Positions 37,372-57,944 of a stretch of 64,000 nucleotides of DNA are shown one piece after another. The stretch is from assembly GCA_013398295.1 (NCBI GenBank), contig VZSF01001224.1, forward strand, positions 60,703-124,702, read 5' to 3'. The position numbers and the translations under genes are program-made. Under the pieces are notes generated by a model. The model saw only the letters and a program-made list of their open reading frames with translations. It did no database searches and was not told the origin of the DNA. Within the stretch, counting starts at the first letter, position 1. Each line of letters opens with the position of its first letter. This DNA is from Chionis minor (lineage: Eukaryota; Chordata; Aves; Charadriiformes; Chionididae).

Positions 37372-40300
37372 TTGAGTACATTGTTTGATAGAAAATCAGC
37401 ATTTTAAAACACCCAGATATCTATCTCCGGATTAGACAACCCCCTTTTCACCACAAGAAGAAAATACTACATTGCTGAATGTACCATCAATTACAAAACA
37501 AGATTAGTACACAAGAACATTCTAGCCATTGTAAGGTACTGAGTAGTACAACTGAAAAAATAAAAAACAACAAAACACACCAAGCAGTCACCCAGAATCA
37601 TTAGTATCCAGAAAACTAAACCTCTTAAAGGTCAAATTACTTTCCCGTGCCTGGCTCAGAGCTTTTACCTAGCTCTCACATGCTAGTTAAATGTCCATTA
37701 AGAAGGGAGCAAACCCATACCATTTTACTAATGTTAGTCTGCTTTTCAAGACATATCTACATTTCTAATTTGCACAGATATTTATCTCATAATCACCAGT
37801 CAACACTTTCAGTATTGGCTATCTGTGGCTCACAGCAAGCCCAAATTTTAAGACTTCCATGTCGTTCCGAAGATGGACAAGGATCAGCAAGCTGATGATA
37901 AATCTGCTTCTAGAGAACTACTTAGTGCCCTTAAAGGGTCTAATCCTCACCAGTGCTAAGTAAATCCCAGAGTGCGCTGAAGAACAAAGGCATTACTATT
38001 ATGTGAATGCTCCCCACCAATCTAACAGTGCAATGTTCTGCAGAAGTAAAAGAACATCAGTATGTGTACATTTTTCAAATGACTGGCATGTCCCAGCTAA
38101 GAAGGCAGAAATAACATAGTGATTAGGATAGCCATTTATGCTCTGATTACCAACAAATGCATGTTGTCGACCACAGAAAGATATTCCATACACATCTGTA
38201 CATTCTCCTTTTCTCTTAAAAAAGAGTGTTGAAGGCCTCGTTATGATGGTACAGTTAAAGTCTTAAACACTGCTTGTTTAGCACACATCTTAAAGCACCT
38301 TTCCAGGAAAGAACGGGAAATAACATTCATTGCAGCAGAACACTTCAAAGCAGTTCAGTTTGCCTTGTGTAACTGGAAACAATGTTCTACTTTAAAGCAG
38401 TTTCATGCAAACTAAAAATAAAATAGAAACAAAAAATCAGAACATTTCCCTTCACCCTTCCCCTGATCTGCATGCCAGTTTCAGTCATTTTCACAACATA
38501 CAGTAGCACAAAAGCTGAAAAACAAAACTGCACAGGTGTTATGACCATAAAACACACTTTGAGGGTGTTCTCTGCCATGAATAATCTAGTATTTGGGTTT
38601 GTAGATTCCAGGGCCTTTACATTTAATGAAGCATTTCTTACCTTATGTTCTATGTAAACTTTGTGGCGAGACCAAAAGAAATAACCCCTAAAATAACTTC
38701 AAATTATTTATTTCCTGTAGTGTTTAGGAGGCCAAAATTAAAGCATTAAGAATTTGAAGTTAAAGTGAATATATATACATAGTGAACTTCGCTTGACAAA
38801 AAAACCCAAAAAAACAAACCAACATTAAAAAAGCCATCAAAACTTAAAAAATGTGGAGAGTACTTATCACTAGGCCCAAGAAAATAAAATTTCAGTCTTT
38901 TAAATATAGCTTGAAGTAAAGGTCTTGCCTTCCAAATTCTGGCCGCCTCTTGAATGTGGGCCTACAGAATAATTCAGAAAACACAGCGGTATCACACGAA
39001 GAACACTCTTTAAAACAACACACATGAAAATTGCCATCGTAGGCTTGATACTGAGTTTCCCACAGGCTTTTAACAGGCGTTATCATACTGGGCACCTTTT
39101 AAGATTAGACTTGCTGCCAGCAATTTCAGCAAGAGTACATTTTAGCGATGTATTTATGAGCAAAGTTTAATCACAACAGAATTGTAACATACCAATTTTA
39201 TTGAGACTTTGCAAATCAGGAAGCGTAATGATTATGTGGTGCATTACATGTATACTTCAACAGCACTACCCAATCAGAAGATACAATACATGAAGTTCAT
39301 AACTGAAACGAAAACATACACAACACTGCTTTCAGTGGGGTATTTCATTTCCAAAAATACGCTAACATGGCACTGAAAAGCATTTTGTCCTAAAAACTAA
39401 ATTCCTTATGTGTCTTATGCAATCATATGATTCTTTTCAAAGTTTGAAGGATGCAGAGCTGAAACCAGATACAAATCAAAGACTATTAACTGCAACGCTT
39501 TCAGGGTAGTACTGTCAAGATTTGGACAGCAGTGAAAGCTGTTATGGCCACTATTGCTTTTTAAACTTAGCCTAGAAATCTAAGCAGGTTTTCTTCATTT
39601 CTGAGTCCAAGGGAGCATTGAAAGAAAAGCAAAAGTATCTCAAAACAGTTACATTGCAGCGATTCACGAGAAAACATGCTTCTAGCTGCAGATCACAGCA
39701 GCTCTACCAGCCTTAAACATGACAACACTTAACAAGTACAGAATATATTTACTTGCAGAAGGAGTGACCTGGAGATAAATAGCTCACCTGCAGGCAAACT
39801 GTGACTTGGTTCAAATGCCAAAACCCACTATTACCCCCCTCTCCCATTCTAATCTCTAGATAAAGCAGGTCTTCCTTTTGGGGAAAGCTTATTTAAATAA
39901 CCAGGATTATGCAATAGATGACTGGCTTTTGTGCAATGAAGTTCCACATTAAGATTGAGTCAAGAGATAATTCAATATGAGAAATGGAAATTTCAGTGAA
40001 ATCCTCATCTGTGCTCCAGAACCATGTGGGCCTCTTCAAATGCAGGCTTCACAGACCTCTGAAGTCTCATTTATTGTAACGCAAAAGGTTGAAGAGCTTC
40101 TGAAATGCAAATTGCTAAGCTTCATTATGTGTACATAAGAAAACCAACAGTTAAGCTTCCAGATAAATACCTAAAAAAAAAATTAAAAATCTTAGAGACA
40201 GGACTATCCAGTCAGAGGCATTTGAGTGACTAGGACCACACCGCATCTCTTACAACCTTTGTTTTCAATATCCTGAAAGTGACAGAGAGGTATTTACTCT

Positions 40301-41960
40301 ATCCCTGGAGATGCTTTGTGCCAGACAGCATACCAAGGCCACCTAGAAGGAACAGTTCTTTGCATACACCCTCTGTGCTTAGTATATTCCTTTCTGTCCT
40401 TATAGGATACCCTTCCCAATTTCCATGGCAAACATACTCTACCAGCAATTGAATGAGTCACCACTACACCGTGTGAGTTGAAATGGATCCAGAAGGTTCA
40501 CCTAATTCTCAGAATTAATAAGACAAGAAACAATTATACACAAAGCCTTAATTGTGTTTCTTCATGGAAAAAGTTGGGGGTTTGTTTTGGTTGGGTTTTT
40601 TTGTGGGTTTTTGGGTTTTTTTTTTTTTAAATGTTGCGAGATCAACTAGCTCATAGCTTCCCTCTTTACTACATCTAAGACAACGTTGTATACACGTAAG
40701 AACTTTTTGCCAACTGTCAATTTATAATTTGGGGGATTGGAGATTAACAGTGATGTTATATATAACAGAACATCAAAGCTAACCTGTAGCCTTGACAGCT
40801 TATCTGCTGTGACTCAGCTACTACTGTGGTTAAAGCACCACATACCCACAATGAGCTCGACACACCTGAGTAAGAGGATGCCTCAGCACTTGAGTAAGTT
40901 CCCCCAGAATCCAGCACAGGACATGCTCTGTGTCAGACTGTAGAGTCTATCAAAACCAACTGAACAGCAGCAATATGACTCATAAGTGACTATAGGATGA
41001 GTTTGTCCAAAATTGTATAGCATCTGCATTGCTGAGGGTAGTCTAGGTTCTTATCTGCACAACTGAGAAAACTCTCTTCCAAGGACAAAGCTTATTTTGC
41101 AGCCATGAGCAAATATTAGAAGCAGAAGCAAATATAACTCATGATAACAACATCATTAAGAATTTTTCTAAGGATCCAGGACAACCAGCTTGTCAAAGTT
41201 TTTATTCAACCCATGGTTTTTTTCCTGATATAACACCAAAACTCACCTTCCTGTTCACGAGAGAGAGTAAGCTCTCTTTTTTCCCCAGTAGCAATGGTAA
41301 AAATTTACAAAAAGCCTCCCTCTTTCATGTTTTCTGCTTCTCTCCTAGGAGAATCCATAGATGATATACAATTTTTAATCTTTTCTTCACAGGAAACAAG
41401 GGAAAACCTTTGCTAATATCACTGTAGGTGTCAAATTGACTGCAGCCTTGTTGGTCCCTGTGCTGCAGCCAGTTTGCAGGACTTATTCTTTGCAAGAATT
41501 ATTCTTTGCAAGCAGAAAAAACACCAGTCTTCATTTAAGGTTTCACACACATAACCCAGCAAACAGAAGAAACTTATTTCAAGAGAAGACTGAATACACT
41601 ACATAAAAACACAAAGCTTGTAATTCCCCACAGGTTTTTGACTGCTTGCTAGTGCAAGTGACATAGAAGACCTACCTATGCAAAACAGAAACAAGCTAGA
41701 GTTGAAAAAGTGAATGTCACTTGTTTGCCTAAGTTGATTTCAAATGAATAAAAAATAATCTTAGTGAAACAAATAATTTTATTGGGTCATTTTATAACCA
41801 AAACACAATAAAGAACATGCTAGTTAATTTCCTTGTTTGCTGTGTTCTCCTATCCCTTTTTGCTAAGTACATACAAGCCCACATCAACTATTCCAGGCAA
41901 CTGAAATTCACAAAGATCAATGGCACAAAGAGATAGGAAATGCAGTTATGTTTGCATAGT

Positions 41961-42270
41961 TACAAGGGACCTTAAAGATTATATAGTTCCAACCCCCATG
42001 TCATGGGCAGGGGCACCTTCCACTAGACCAGGTTGCTCAAACCCCCATCCAGCCTGGCCTTGAACACCTCCAGGGATAGGGCATCCATAGCTTCCCTGGG
42101 CAATGTCTTCCAGTGTCTTAGCACCCTCAGAGTAAAGTATTTCTTCCTAATATCTAATCTAAATCTACCCTCTTCCCATTTAAAACCATTACCCCTTGTC
42201 CTATTCACTACACTTTCTGATAGTGTCTCCCCGTTTCTTCCTGGAGGCCCCCTTTAGGTACTGTAAGGCC
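41961..42270 (-). mobile_element. CR1 LINE 3' UTR fragment
   Basis: About 310 bp of CR1 3' end in reverse orientation. On the plus strand it reads through GACCAGGTTGCTCAAACCCC and CCAGCCTGGCCTTGAACACC, the reverse complement of the 3' UTR seen at 10600-10800. Its terminal ATTCTATGAT repeats are missing or diverged. It is in the same orientation as LIN54. Confidence 0.92.
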
Positions 42271-45200
42271 TTGACATTGAACAGGTTTTCTCTCGTTTGC
42301 TAGAAAAGCCTTCACAGAAGCATATGTATGCCCAAGATTGGTCCCGTACTGCTGGCATATTATCAAATGAAAGACCACAACTGCACATAGGCGATCTTAC
42401 TGTACTACCATTCGCCTAATCAATTGCTATCCTTCAATTTCGCTACCATTTCAATAATGAGTAAAATAATGTGATTAATTTCATGCATTCCCCATTTCCT
42501 TACTCTGACACGCTATGTTTTGTCTCTAAAATTGAAATGGTTTTTTTATTGTAAAACAAAGAATTACAATATCACTCAATGCTTTATTTTTTCAACAGTC
42601 TTTTGTTTAAGCTTACTGAGCTAGAGTCTGCCTTAAAAAATATGTCACAAAACCCAAAAAAAGATTAACCTGTAAGAAAGCTATGATTAACAAAGGTAAG
42701 TGGAAAAATTAATCATCTAAGACTGCAAACTTACCATGTTTGCGTATGTAACAGCAGAGTGAAAGCAAATTGTTCTAACACAGTAATAAAAATACAAACG
42801 TGGAACACAATAATTTCCATTCTCTGCCATTCTCTACAAAAGACAAGATATGGAGGTAGTTTGTCTGCATTCTTCCCAGAGGATCATGGTTCTACATTTA
42901 TCATAAACAATACCAGTGGCAAGGAAAAAACTCCAACCTCCGACTTTATCAAATGCTGAATATGTAACTAGTGTAAGTATCCAGTCCTTTTTATATTAGT
43001 TACAAGAAATACTAAGAAAATATCAGGTGTTCTTCACAAGTTTAACTGTCTATAGTTGAAAATTCAAAATAATAGTTCCCAAGGCAACCATAATTCACTC
43101 AACCAACGCACACTGTTCCTCTCCTATTACTCTACATTCTGTTACACTCCCTACATGATCCACTATATGTGCAGCCGTGTGCAGTGTATCAGAGGAACAG
43201 GCAAGTTGCAAATTAGCAACTCCTCTGTGTTTAAACTAACAGTTACCCAGTGACATGGACATGAGTTTTATATTACAGAGATAAAGTTTTTAGGTGTTGG
43301 AGCTTTTTTTTTCATGGTAAGAAAGGTTAAGGTCGTGTCACCAGAGCCATGTTTATAATACAGGACCTAGCTGTTTGGGTTTTTTTTTTTTTCCCTCCAG
43401 CCATTCTTAAAAAGAACAAAACAAAACAAACCAACCACTTGCCCACATACCAGTTATGAGGAGATCCTTCTTCCCTTGGCTAATTCTGGGTAATCTAAGC
43501 TTCCATCATAATTTTAAAAGGAAAACCAACAGCTAAAAACCCTTATCTATCAACAAACTGGTAATTACATACTAATAAAACAAGCATCTGCTACAATTTT
43601 TTAGGTTTTACTGGGAAAAACATCCTAGCAATACATTTATTGCACTGTTTCAGATAGCATCCTTTTCTGTTTTGACCACTGCATGAATGTGATCGGGAGC
43701 ATTACTTTCCTTACACTCCAGTTCCCTGTGCATATTAAACTGGCACTGCTGCTAAAGCTCTCCTGTCCTCTTTTGGCATCTGCCTATACATTTCCATACA
43801 AACATTTTCCCTCCTCCTTGTGCTAGCATTTACAAGGGCAGCGCAGATAAAGGAACCAAGCTGGGTTAAAACTAGCCATCCAAACAAAACTGTGGGCTGT
43901 CACAGTCCTGCCTTCTGCATGCTGCTGACACCAGTGTTCAACTCAGGAAAAAAACTCCACAAAGTAGCGAGCAAATTCTGGTGGGTCAGTGTGCTGTGAT
44001 AGCTCAGTTCAAAGTCTACAAGCACCAGAATGGCACCAAGGAATCACACCACAGTCAACAATTCAGCTGGATCAGGGGCTGGGGAAACCCAGGAGCTTCC
44101 CTCCTCTCCCAGCTTGGCATTTATACTCCTTGCACAGAGGGATGGTGAAGAGTACACCCAACTCCTTCAGTGGTGGCAGAACACTAGGCCAGGCCACTTT
44201 GTGTAGCTTCACTCCAACCTAGAACAAAAACCAGGTTAGTTTTAATGCAGATCAGTCTTTAACTGTGGTCTATGTGTAGCTGCTTCAGTGCTTGCAAAGC
44301 ACAAGAGAAGGGGAAAGCATGGAAGAGGAAGCAGCTGCCAGGCAAGAGCAGAGCCATCCTCTTCACCAGCAAAGCAGCAACAAGCACTCACAGCATTATA
44401 GCAGTGCATAGACACATCTTCTCACAAATAAATGTTAGAGTAACACTTGGAAAAACACATTGAAAGCAAGTACAAAACTACAAAAGCTGTCAGGAAAGCT
44501 CTGCTGAGACACTACAGTATTAACAATTAACTAGATTTTAAAACAGGTGTGTCTCCTGTTTCATTCAAATATTTGGGGGGGGTGGTGCTGTGTGTTAAGC
44601 TATGTAGGAAGACCTGAGACCACTGGGAAATTTTTGATAAAAACAATATAAAACAAACCAACAAAAGACCCCAAAAAAACTTTTCACAGGAACAAAATTA
44701 ATCTAACAAAGTTTCTAAAACATTCTTCAGACAGGTTTCTTGAGTCTATAGCAGAAACTGCTGGGAATCCAAAGGAAGAAAAAAAATCCTGCCAGACCAT
44801 ATAGATGAGGATTGGGTATGTTCCTAGAATGCGTACAACGGATAGAGCAGAGCCCAAAACTAAGGACATAACCCTCACGTGGGTAGCAACATGTTCGATT
44901 GCAGAAGTACAGCTTGCGAAGAGAAACAACACACAAGTTGGAAGAGTCAAGGAGCCACTAATCTAAATATGGATCCGGAACATGAAAAACCTGAATCTCT
45001 TGCCTCATGTAGCTACGCTCCCCTACCACTGATCAATGGATTAGTACAGCAGTCCTTTCTTGTGCAAGAAAGACTTCTATGTTTTCTAATGCTGTCAAGT
45101 GAGCAAGCCTAGGTTGTACTGAAAGCCACATGCTGCTTAACAGTTTTCTAAGCAACTGAATAAACCAAGCTACTCAAATGTAAGGCCTGGCAAAAACCCC

Positions 45201-47420
45201 CTGAATCGAGAGTTAAAGAAACATTTTCTACTTATTGGGAGCTCCTGCAGCTAAGATTAAAAAAAAAACCAAACCAAACAACCACTAAAAGTTTGTCTCC
45301 TAGTTATGAATCCCACCATGGTAGTATACAAATTCTGTAGGACATTAAGACGCACTTCTAACAGCATGTGAAGTAAGAAAGCACTACCTCTATAGCACAG
45401 GAAGGGAAGAGAAGCACAAGCAGACCAAGTAACAGATAAGGAAGCACAGTTTGTTGCTGAAGCAGAAATCAAAACACACACTCCTAATCTACCTTACTGG
45501 TTTGGTTTTTAGCCCCTACGAAATACTTTTCTACAAGTGTAAGGGAAAAGAATCTAAGGGGCTTTGACTGCTTCGCAAAACCTAAAATAAAAACTGTCTC
45601 AACATGTGAGATAACGTCTCTAAGGCTGAAATCTGACAGCACTCTTCATCACAGTGTTTCGAATTTACTTGTGGTTAGCAGATACTTAATGTGAAACCAG
45701 TTAAAGCTTTTTAAGAATTCTAGCTGAACCATTCAGAGCATTCAGTTACAAACTATCTCAGCTTGGACATCACAGAAGTATAAACAAACAGCATATAATT
45801 CTTGATAGATAATCTGAACAATCAACCCTGCAGAAGAAACTTTTGAAACTTACTGTGTTACACCAAGCATGAAGTACCTTTTTATCCTATTAGAGGAGCT
45901 CAGCTGCATTTTCTAACACGCTCTCCAAGCCAGCATTTAAGAGCACTTGGCAGAGCAATACAGCCACACATCTCTCTGTAGGTTGATACAAGGCTGTACA
46001 AGGCATGTAACCAACAGTTACCACTTGCTGACGCATATGTAAACAGGATATCTTGGGGAATAAAAAAAAAAAACCAACTATAAATCATTTTATTTTATGA
46101 AAAGATTTCCCTGACAGAAGACATATTCTCAGTTGGTACCCTGCTACTCTTATCTCCAATAAGCCAAAAAGTTATTGAGAATAAGCTAACCAAATGCACA
46201 TAGCATTGCTTGTTATTGCTAGCTTTATGTAAACATTGCAAAGAATATTCTGAATTATCTTTATATATTCAGTATTTTCTGTAATAAATGTAACATGCTT
46301 CAAACAACTGTTCACAAGGATGAGCCTAATGAAAGATCAGTCTGTTCCTTCTTCGCTTGAAATCTTAAGTCTGAGAGCTTTCCTCCTGTTTACACTATGT
46401 ACCAGTGGACAATTTCACATGCTGTCAATGCTGCAGTGACTTCCACAACTCAAAACCTCCATACCAAACATTACGCAAGTGGTACATGATGTGCTTCAAA
46501 GTCAAGGCCACCAATAATTAATAACACATTCTGACTGCCAATATGCCTCACCATGAGCAAGAAGCGAGAAGCTGGGACTATCCCAAAAGATGGTCCGGCT
46601 AAACTCGCTTCAAACCGGGAGGCTGTCCAGCGCGCAGCAGCACACTGGAGGCACAGGTACGCCCTCGCACTTGGCTGAGTTAAGGACGTGTGGAAAACAC
46701 CCTACGGCGTCCCCACCGCACCCTGCTCCGCCCGGCAGAGCACGAGCGAGCAGCCCGGCAGGCAAAGCCGGCGCATCCTCACCCCGGACTAAGTCCGGCG
46801 CGGCCCCAGCAGGTCCTCACGGGGCAGCCCGCTTTCCCCCGGAGGCCCACGCCGGCAAGTTTGGCAAGGATAGCGTCCCTGGGCCTAAGCCAGCCGCCAC
46901 CGCCTCCCACCGCCGCCGCCACAGACGGGGGCCCCGGACCGCCGGGGCCCGAGGGCTCCCCACCACCCGATGCGGTGCCCCGTCAGCAAGAGAAGCCGGG
47001 CCCCGCCGGCCCCAGGCCCACCGAGGCGAGCCCCAGCGTCCGCGACGGTTGGCGACGCGCGACACCGGCAACGGCCAGCCGCCGCCTCCCCGCTTCCCCC
47101 GGACCGTTACCCCCGCGCCCCCCCCCAGGGNCCGCCGCACCTGCCCCCGCCGCGCCGCACCGCCCCGCCTCCCCGCCACCCGCGGGGCGTCCCCCCCGAG
47201 CTGCCCCACCGCCAACCCCCGGCTGCTTCCGGACCGGCAGGGAAGGGGGCGGCGACAGGTCTCGCACACACGCCCGGTCCGAGAAGGAAGCCTCGCCGCC
47301 GCCCCCCCAGTCCGTTTTAACCCCAAAGCTGAAACTTCGGGCGTCACCGATCTCAGCGAGCAACGGTGAAGAGACCCGCGGAGCGGGCATCCCCCGCAGC
47401 GAAGGGGCGACCGGGACTTG

Positions 47421-47789
47421 CAGGCTGCCCCTCCAAGCCCTGGGAGGTCGGCGGGGCCGCCCGGGAGCCCGCCCCGCCGCGGGGAGCGCGCCCAGCAGGG
47501 CCGGGCCTGTGCCTTCCCTGCGGGAGGCGGCTGTCAGCGCTCCGTCGCTCCCTCCCTACCANTCACCTCATCGGCGGGCGGCGCAGGGGCGGCCGGGAGC
47601 CGCCGGGCTCCGTCAGCGGCCGCCAGCGTATTTCGAAAGATCCGCCANCAGGCTGCCCCTCCAAGCCCTGGGAGGTCGGCGGGGCCGCCCGGGAGCCCGC
47701 CCCGCCGCGGGGAGCGCGCCCAGCAGGGCCGGGCCTGTGCCTTCCCTGCGGGAGGCGGCTGTCAGCGCTCCGTCGCTCCCTCCCTACCA
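47421..47789. repeat. Exact 141-bp direct duplication bounded by Ns
   Basis: Bases 47421-47561 and 47649-47789 are identical over all 141 positions. The first copy ends at a single N (47562), and the second begins right after a single N (47648), with 85 bp in between. This arrangement suggests unmerged overlapping contig ends, not a biological duplication. Confidence 0.95.
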
Positions 47790-47851
47790 GCGCGGCCGTG
47801 CCCGCACCCTCTTCGTCCTCCCGCCGCCGCCTTCCCGCCCCTCGCACTCAC

Positions 47852-48060
47852 CGGGCGGGCGGGCGCTCTTCCTCCTCCTCCTCCTCCGTCGCTACCGATG
47901 CCTCTCCTCGCCGCCGTCGGCGCACGCCCTTCGCGCCTCGCGCCGCCGCCGGCCCCCTCCCCTCCGCTACCGCGCCCAGCGGCCGCGGCGGCGGCAGCAC
48001 CCGCGACGAAGCCGCCGTGTTTGTTCAAAATCACGCGCCCCGCGCCATTCCCCCGCCGCA
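47852..48060 (-). other. LIN54: Inferred LIN54 noncoding first exon (approximate 5' end)
   Basis: A good minus-strand donor (CCCG|gtgagtgc, intron starting at 47851) lies in the CpG island, and the first coding exon of LIN54 has an acceptor before its ATG, so a 5' UTR exon must exist upstream. This donor is the best candidate I see. A second possibility is CTG|gtaggg at about 47787, inside the duplicated segment. The transcription start is a guess. Confidence 0.4.
48024..48040 (-). promoter_or_regulatory. CDE/CHR-type tandem site
   Basis: On the minus strand the sequence is GGGCGCG, a 4-nt spacer TGAT, then TTTGAA. TTTGAA is the canonical CHR bound by LIN54, and a GC-rich CDE four bases upstream is the arrangement of DREAM-regulated promoters. 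It lies inside the inferred LIN54 promoter or first exon. Confidence 0.55.
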
Positions 48061-48132
48061 TCCCATAATACTGCGCCGCGCCGCCCTGGCAACCGCCGGC
48101 ACAGCGCCCTGCGCGCGCCGCCCCGCCCCGCG

Positions 48133-48174
48133 CTTCCGGGCCCGCCCCACCCGCGCCGAGCCGCCCGCTTCCGG
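48133..48174. promoter_or_regulatory. Two ETS-type sites
   Basis: CTTCCGG at 48133-48139 and again at 48168-48174 match the ETS/GABP core on the minus strand, common in bidirectional CpG promoters. Confidence 0.5.
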
Positions 48175-48370
48175 GGCCGCGCGCGCCACTGGAGGAAGGG
48201 GACTATCCTTGCACCGCGTTGAGGCCGTCGACACGCGCACGCACCCGCGCGCGATTATAGACGTATATATCTCTATACATGCAGCCCCGCGGCCCCGGCG
48301 GGAGGCGCGCGTGGAGCCCGCCCGAGCTTTATCTCCGCCGCCGGCCTCTGCCCGCGCAGACGCTCCCCGC

Positions 48371-48378
48371 CACGTGAC
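48371..48378 (+). promoter_or_regulatory. E-box CACGTGAC
   Basis: CACGTGAC, a palindromic E-box core with the AC extension favoured by USF/MiT-TFE factors, about 100 bp upstream of the COPS4 ATG. Confidence 0.5.
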
Positions 48379-48475
48379 CGCGCCGCGGGGCGGCCCCTCT
48401 AGCCTGCAGGCGGCGCGGCTCTGTGGTAGGAGGAGGTCTGCGGCGCGCGAGGGCTACGGCGGCGGCTTGGCGAAG

Positions 48476-57482
<9,007 letters not shown>

Positions 57483-57940
57483 CTGTGCAGCCATTGTCGG
57501 AATGGAGGCAATTAACTGCTTGCTCTGCTGGAAGAATGGAACTGAGTAGGACTGTGAACCAAACAGATAATCCACCTTCATTTCCCAACCTTCTGCTTTT
57601 ACTCTGGCTTAGGACACAATTAGGTGATACTGTGTTTGGTGTGACAGTCCCCCAGTTCTCTGAGTGTAGAATGGTGCTGTTGCTGCCTCTGCATTGCACT
57701 TTGCTGTCCTGAGAGTGTGGTTTCCACGTAGAAGCAGCTGTAATGTCTGCAGCAAGCTGTGGGTTTGGTTAATTTAATTTTTAGGGGTTTTTTTCCACTG
57801 TATTACTATAGCTTTGTAGCCCATTACTTCCTAGGATGCTTGTTCTGCTGTGAAAATAAGTGCCATGTTTCTTTTAGTTGTAATTATTCTAATAAAGGCT
57901 GGAATGAGCCACTTGATTTAAGTGTTGTGGCGACCTGTTT
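57483..57940 (+). other. COPS4: COPS4 3' UTR
   Basis: Sequence after the stop runs about 430 bp to a canonical AATAAA at 57891-57896, followed by a GT/T-rich stretch (GTGTTGTGG then a T run at about 57922-57945) typical of a cleavage site context. Cleavage is expected near 57910-57920. Confidence 0.8.
57891..57896 (+). terminator. COPS4: COPS4 polyadenylation signal AATAAA
   Basis: Canonical AATAAA followed within about 25-50 bp by a GT/T-rich downstream element; the first such signal after the COPS4 stop. Confidence 0.8.
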
Positions 57941-57944
57941 TTTT

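Larger units (their letters stand above)
30875..47851 (-). other. LIN54 intron 1 (5' UTR intron, inferred)
   Basis: About 17 kb between the first coding exon acceptor and the inferred first exon donor in the CpG island. It holds CR1 fragments at 36624-37371 and 41961-42270, a G/T-rich stretch near 40570-40630, and otherwise AT-rich unique sequence. Additional noncoding 5' exons could be hidden here, since they cannot be recognised without transcripts. Confidence 0.5.
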
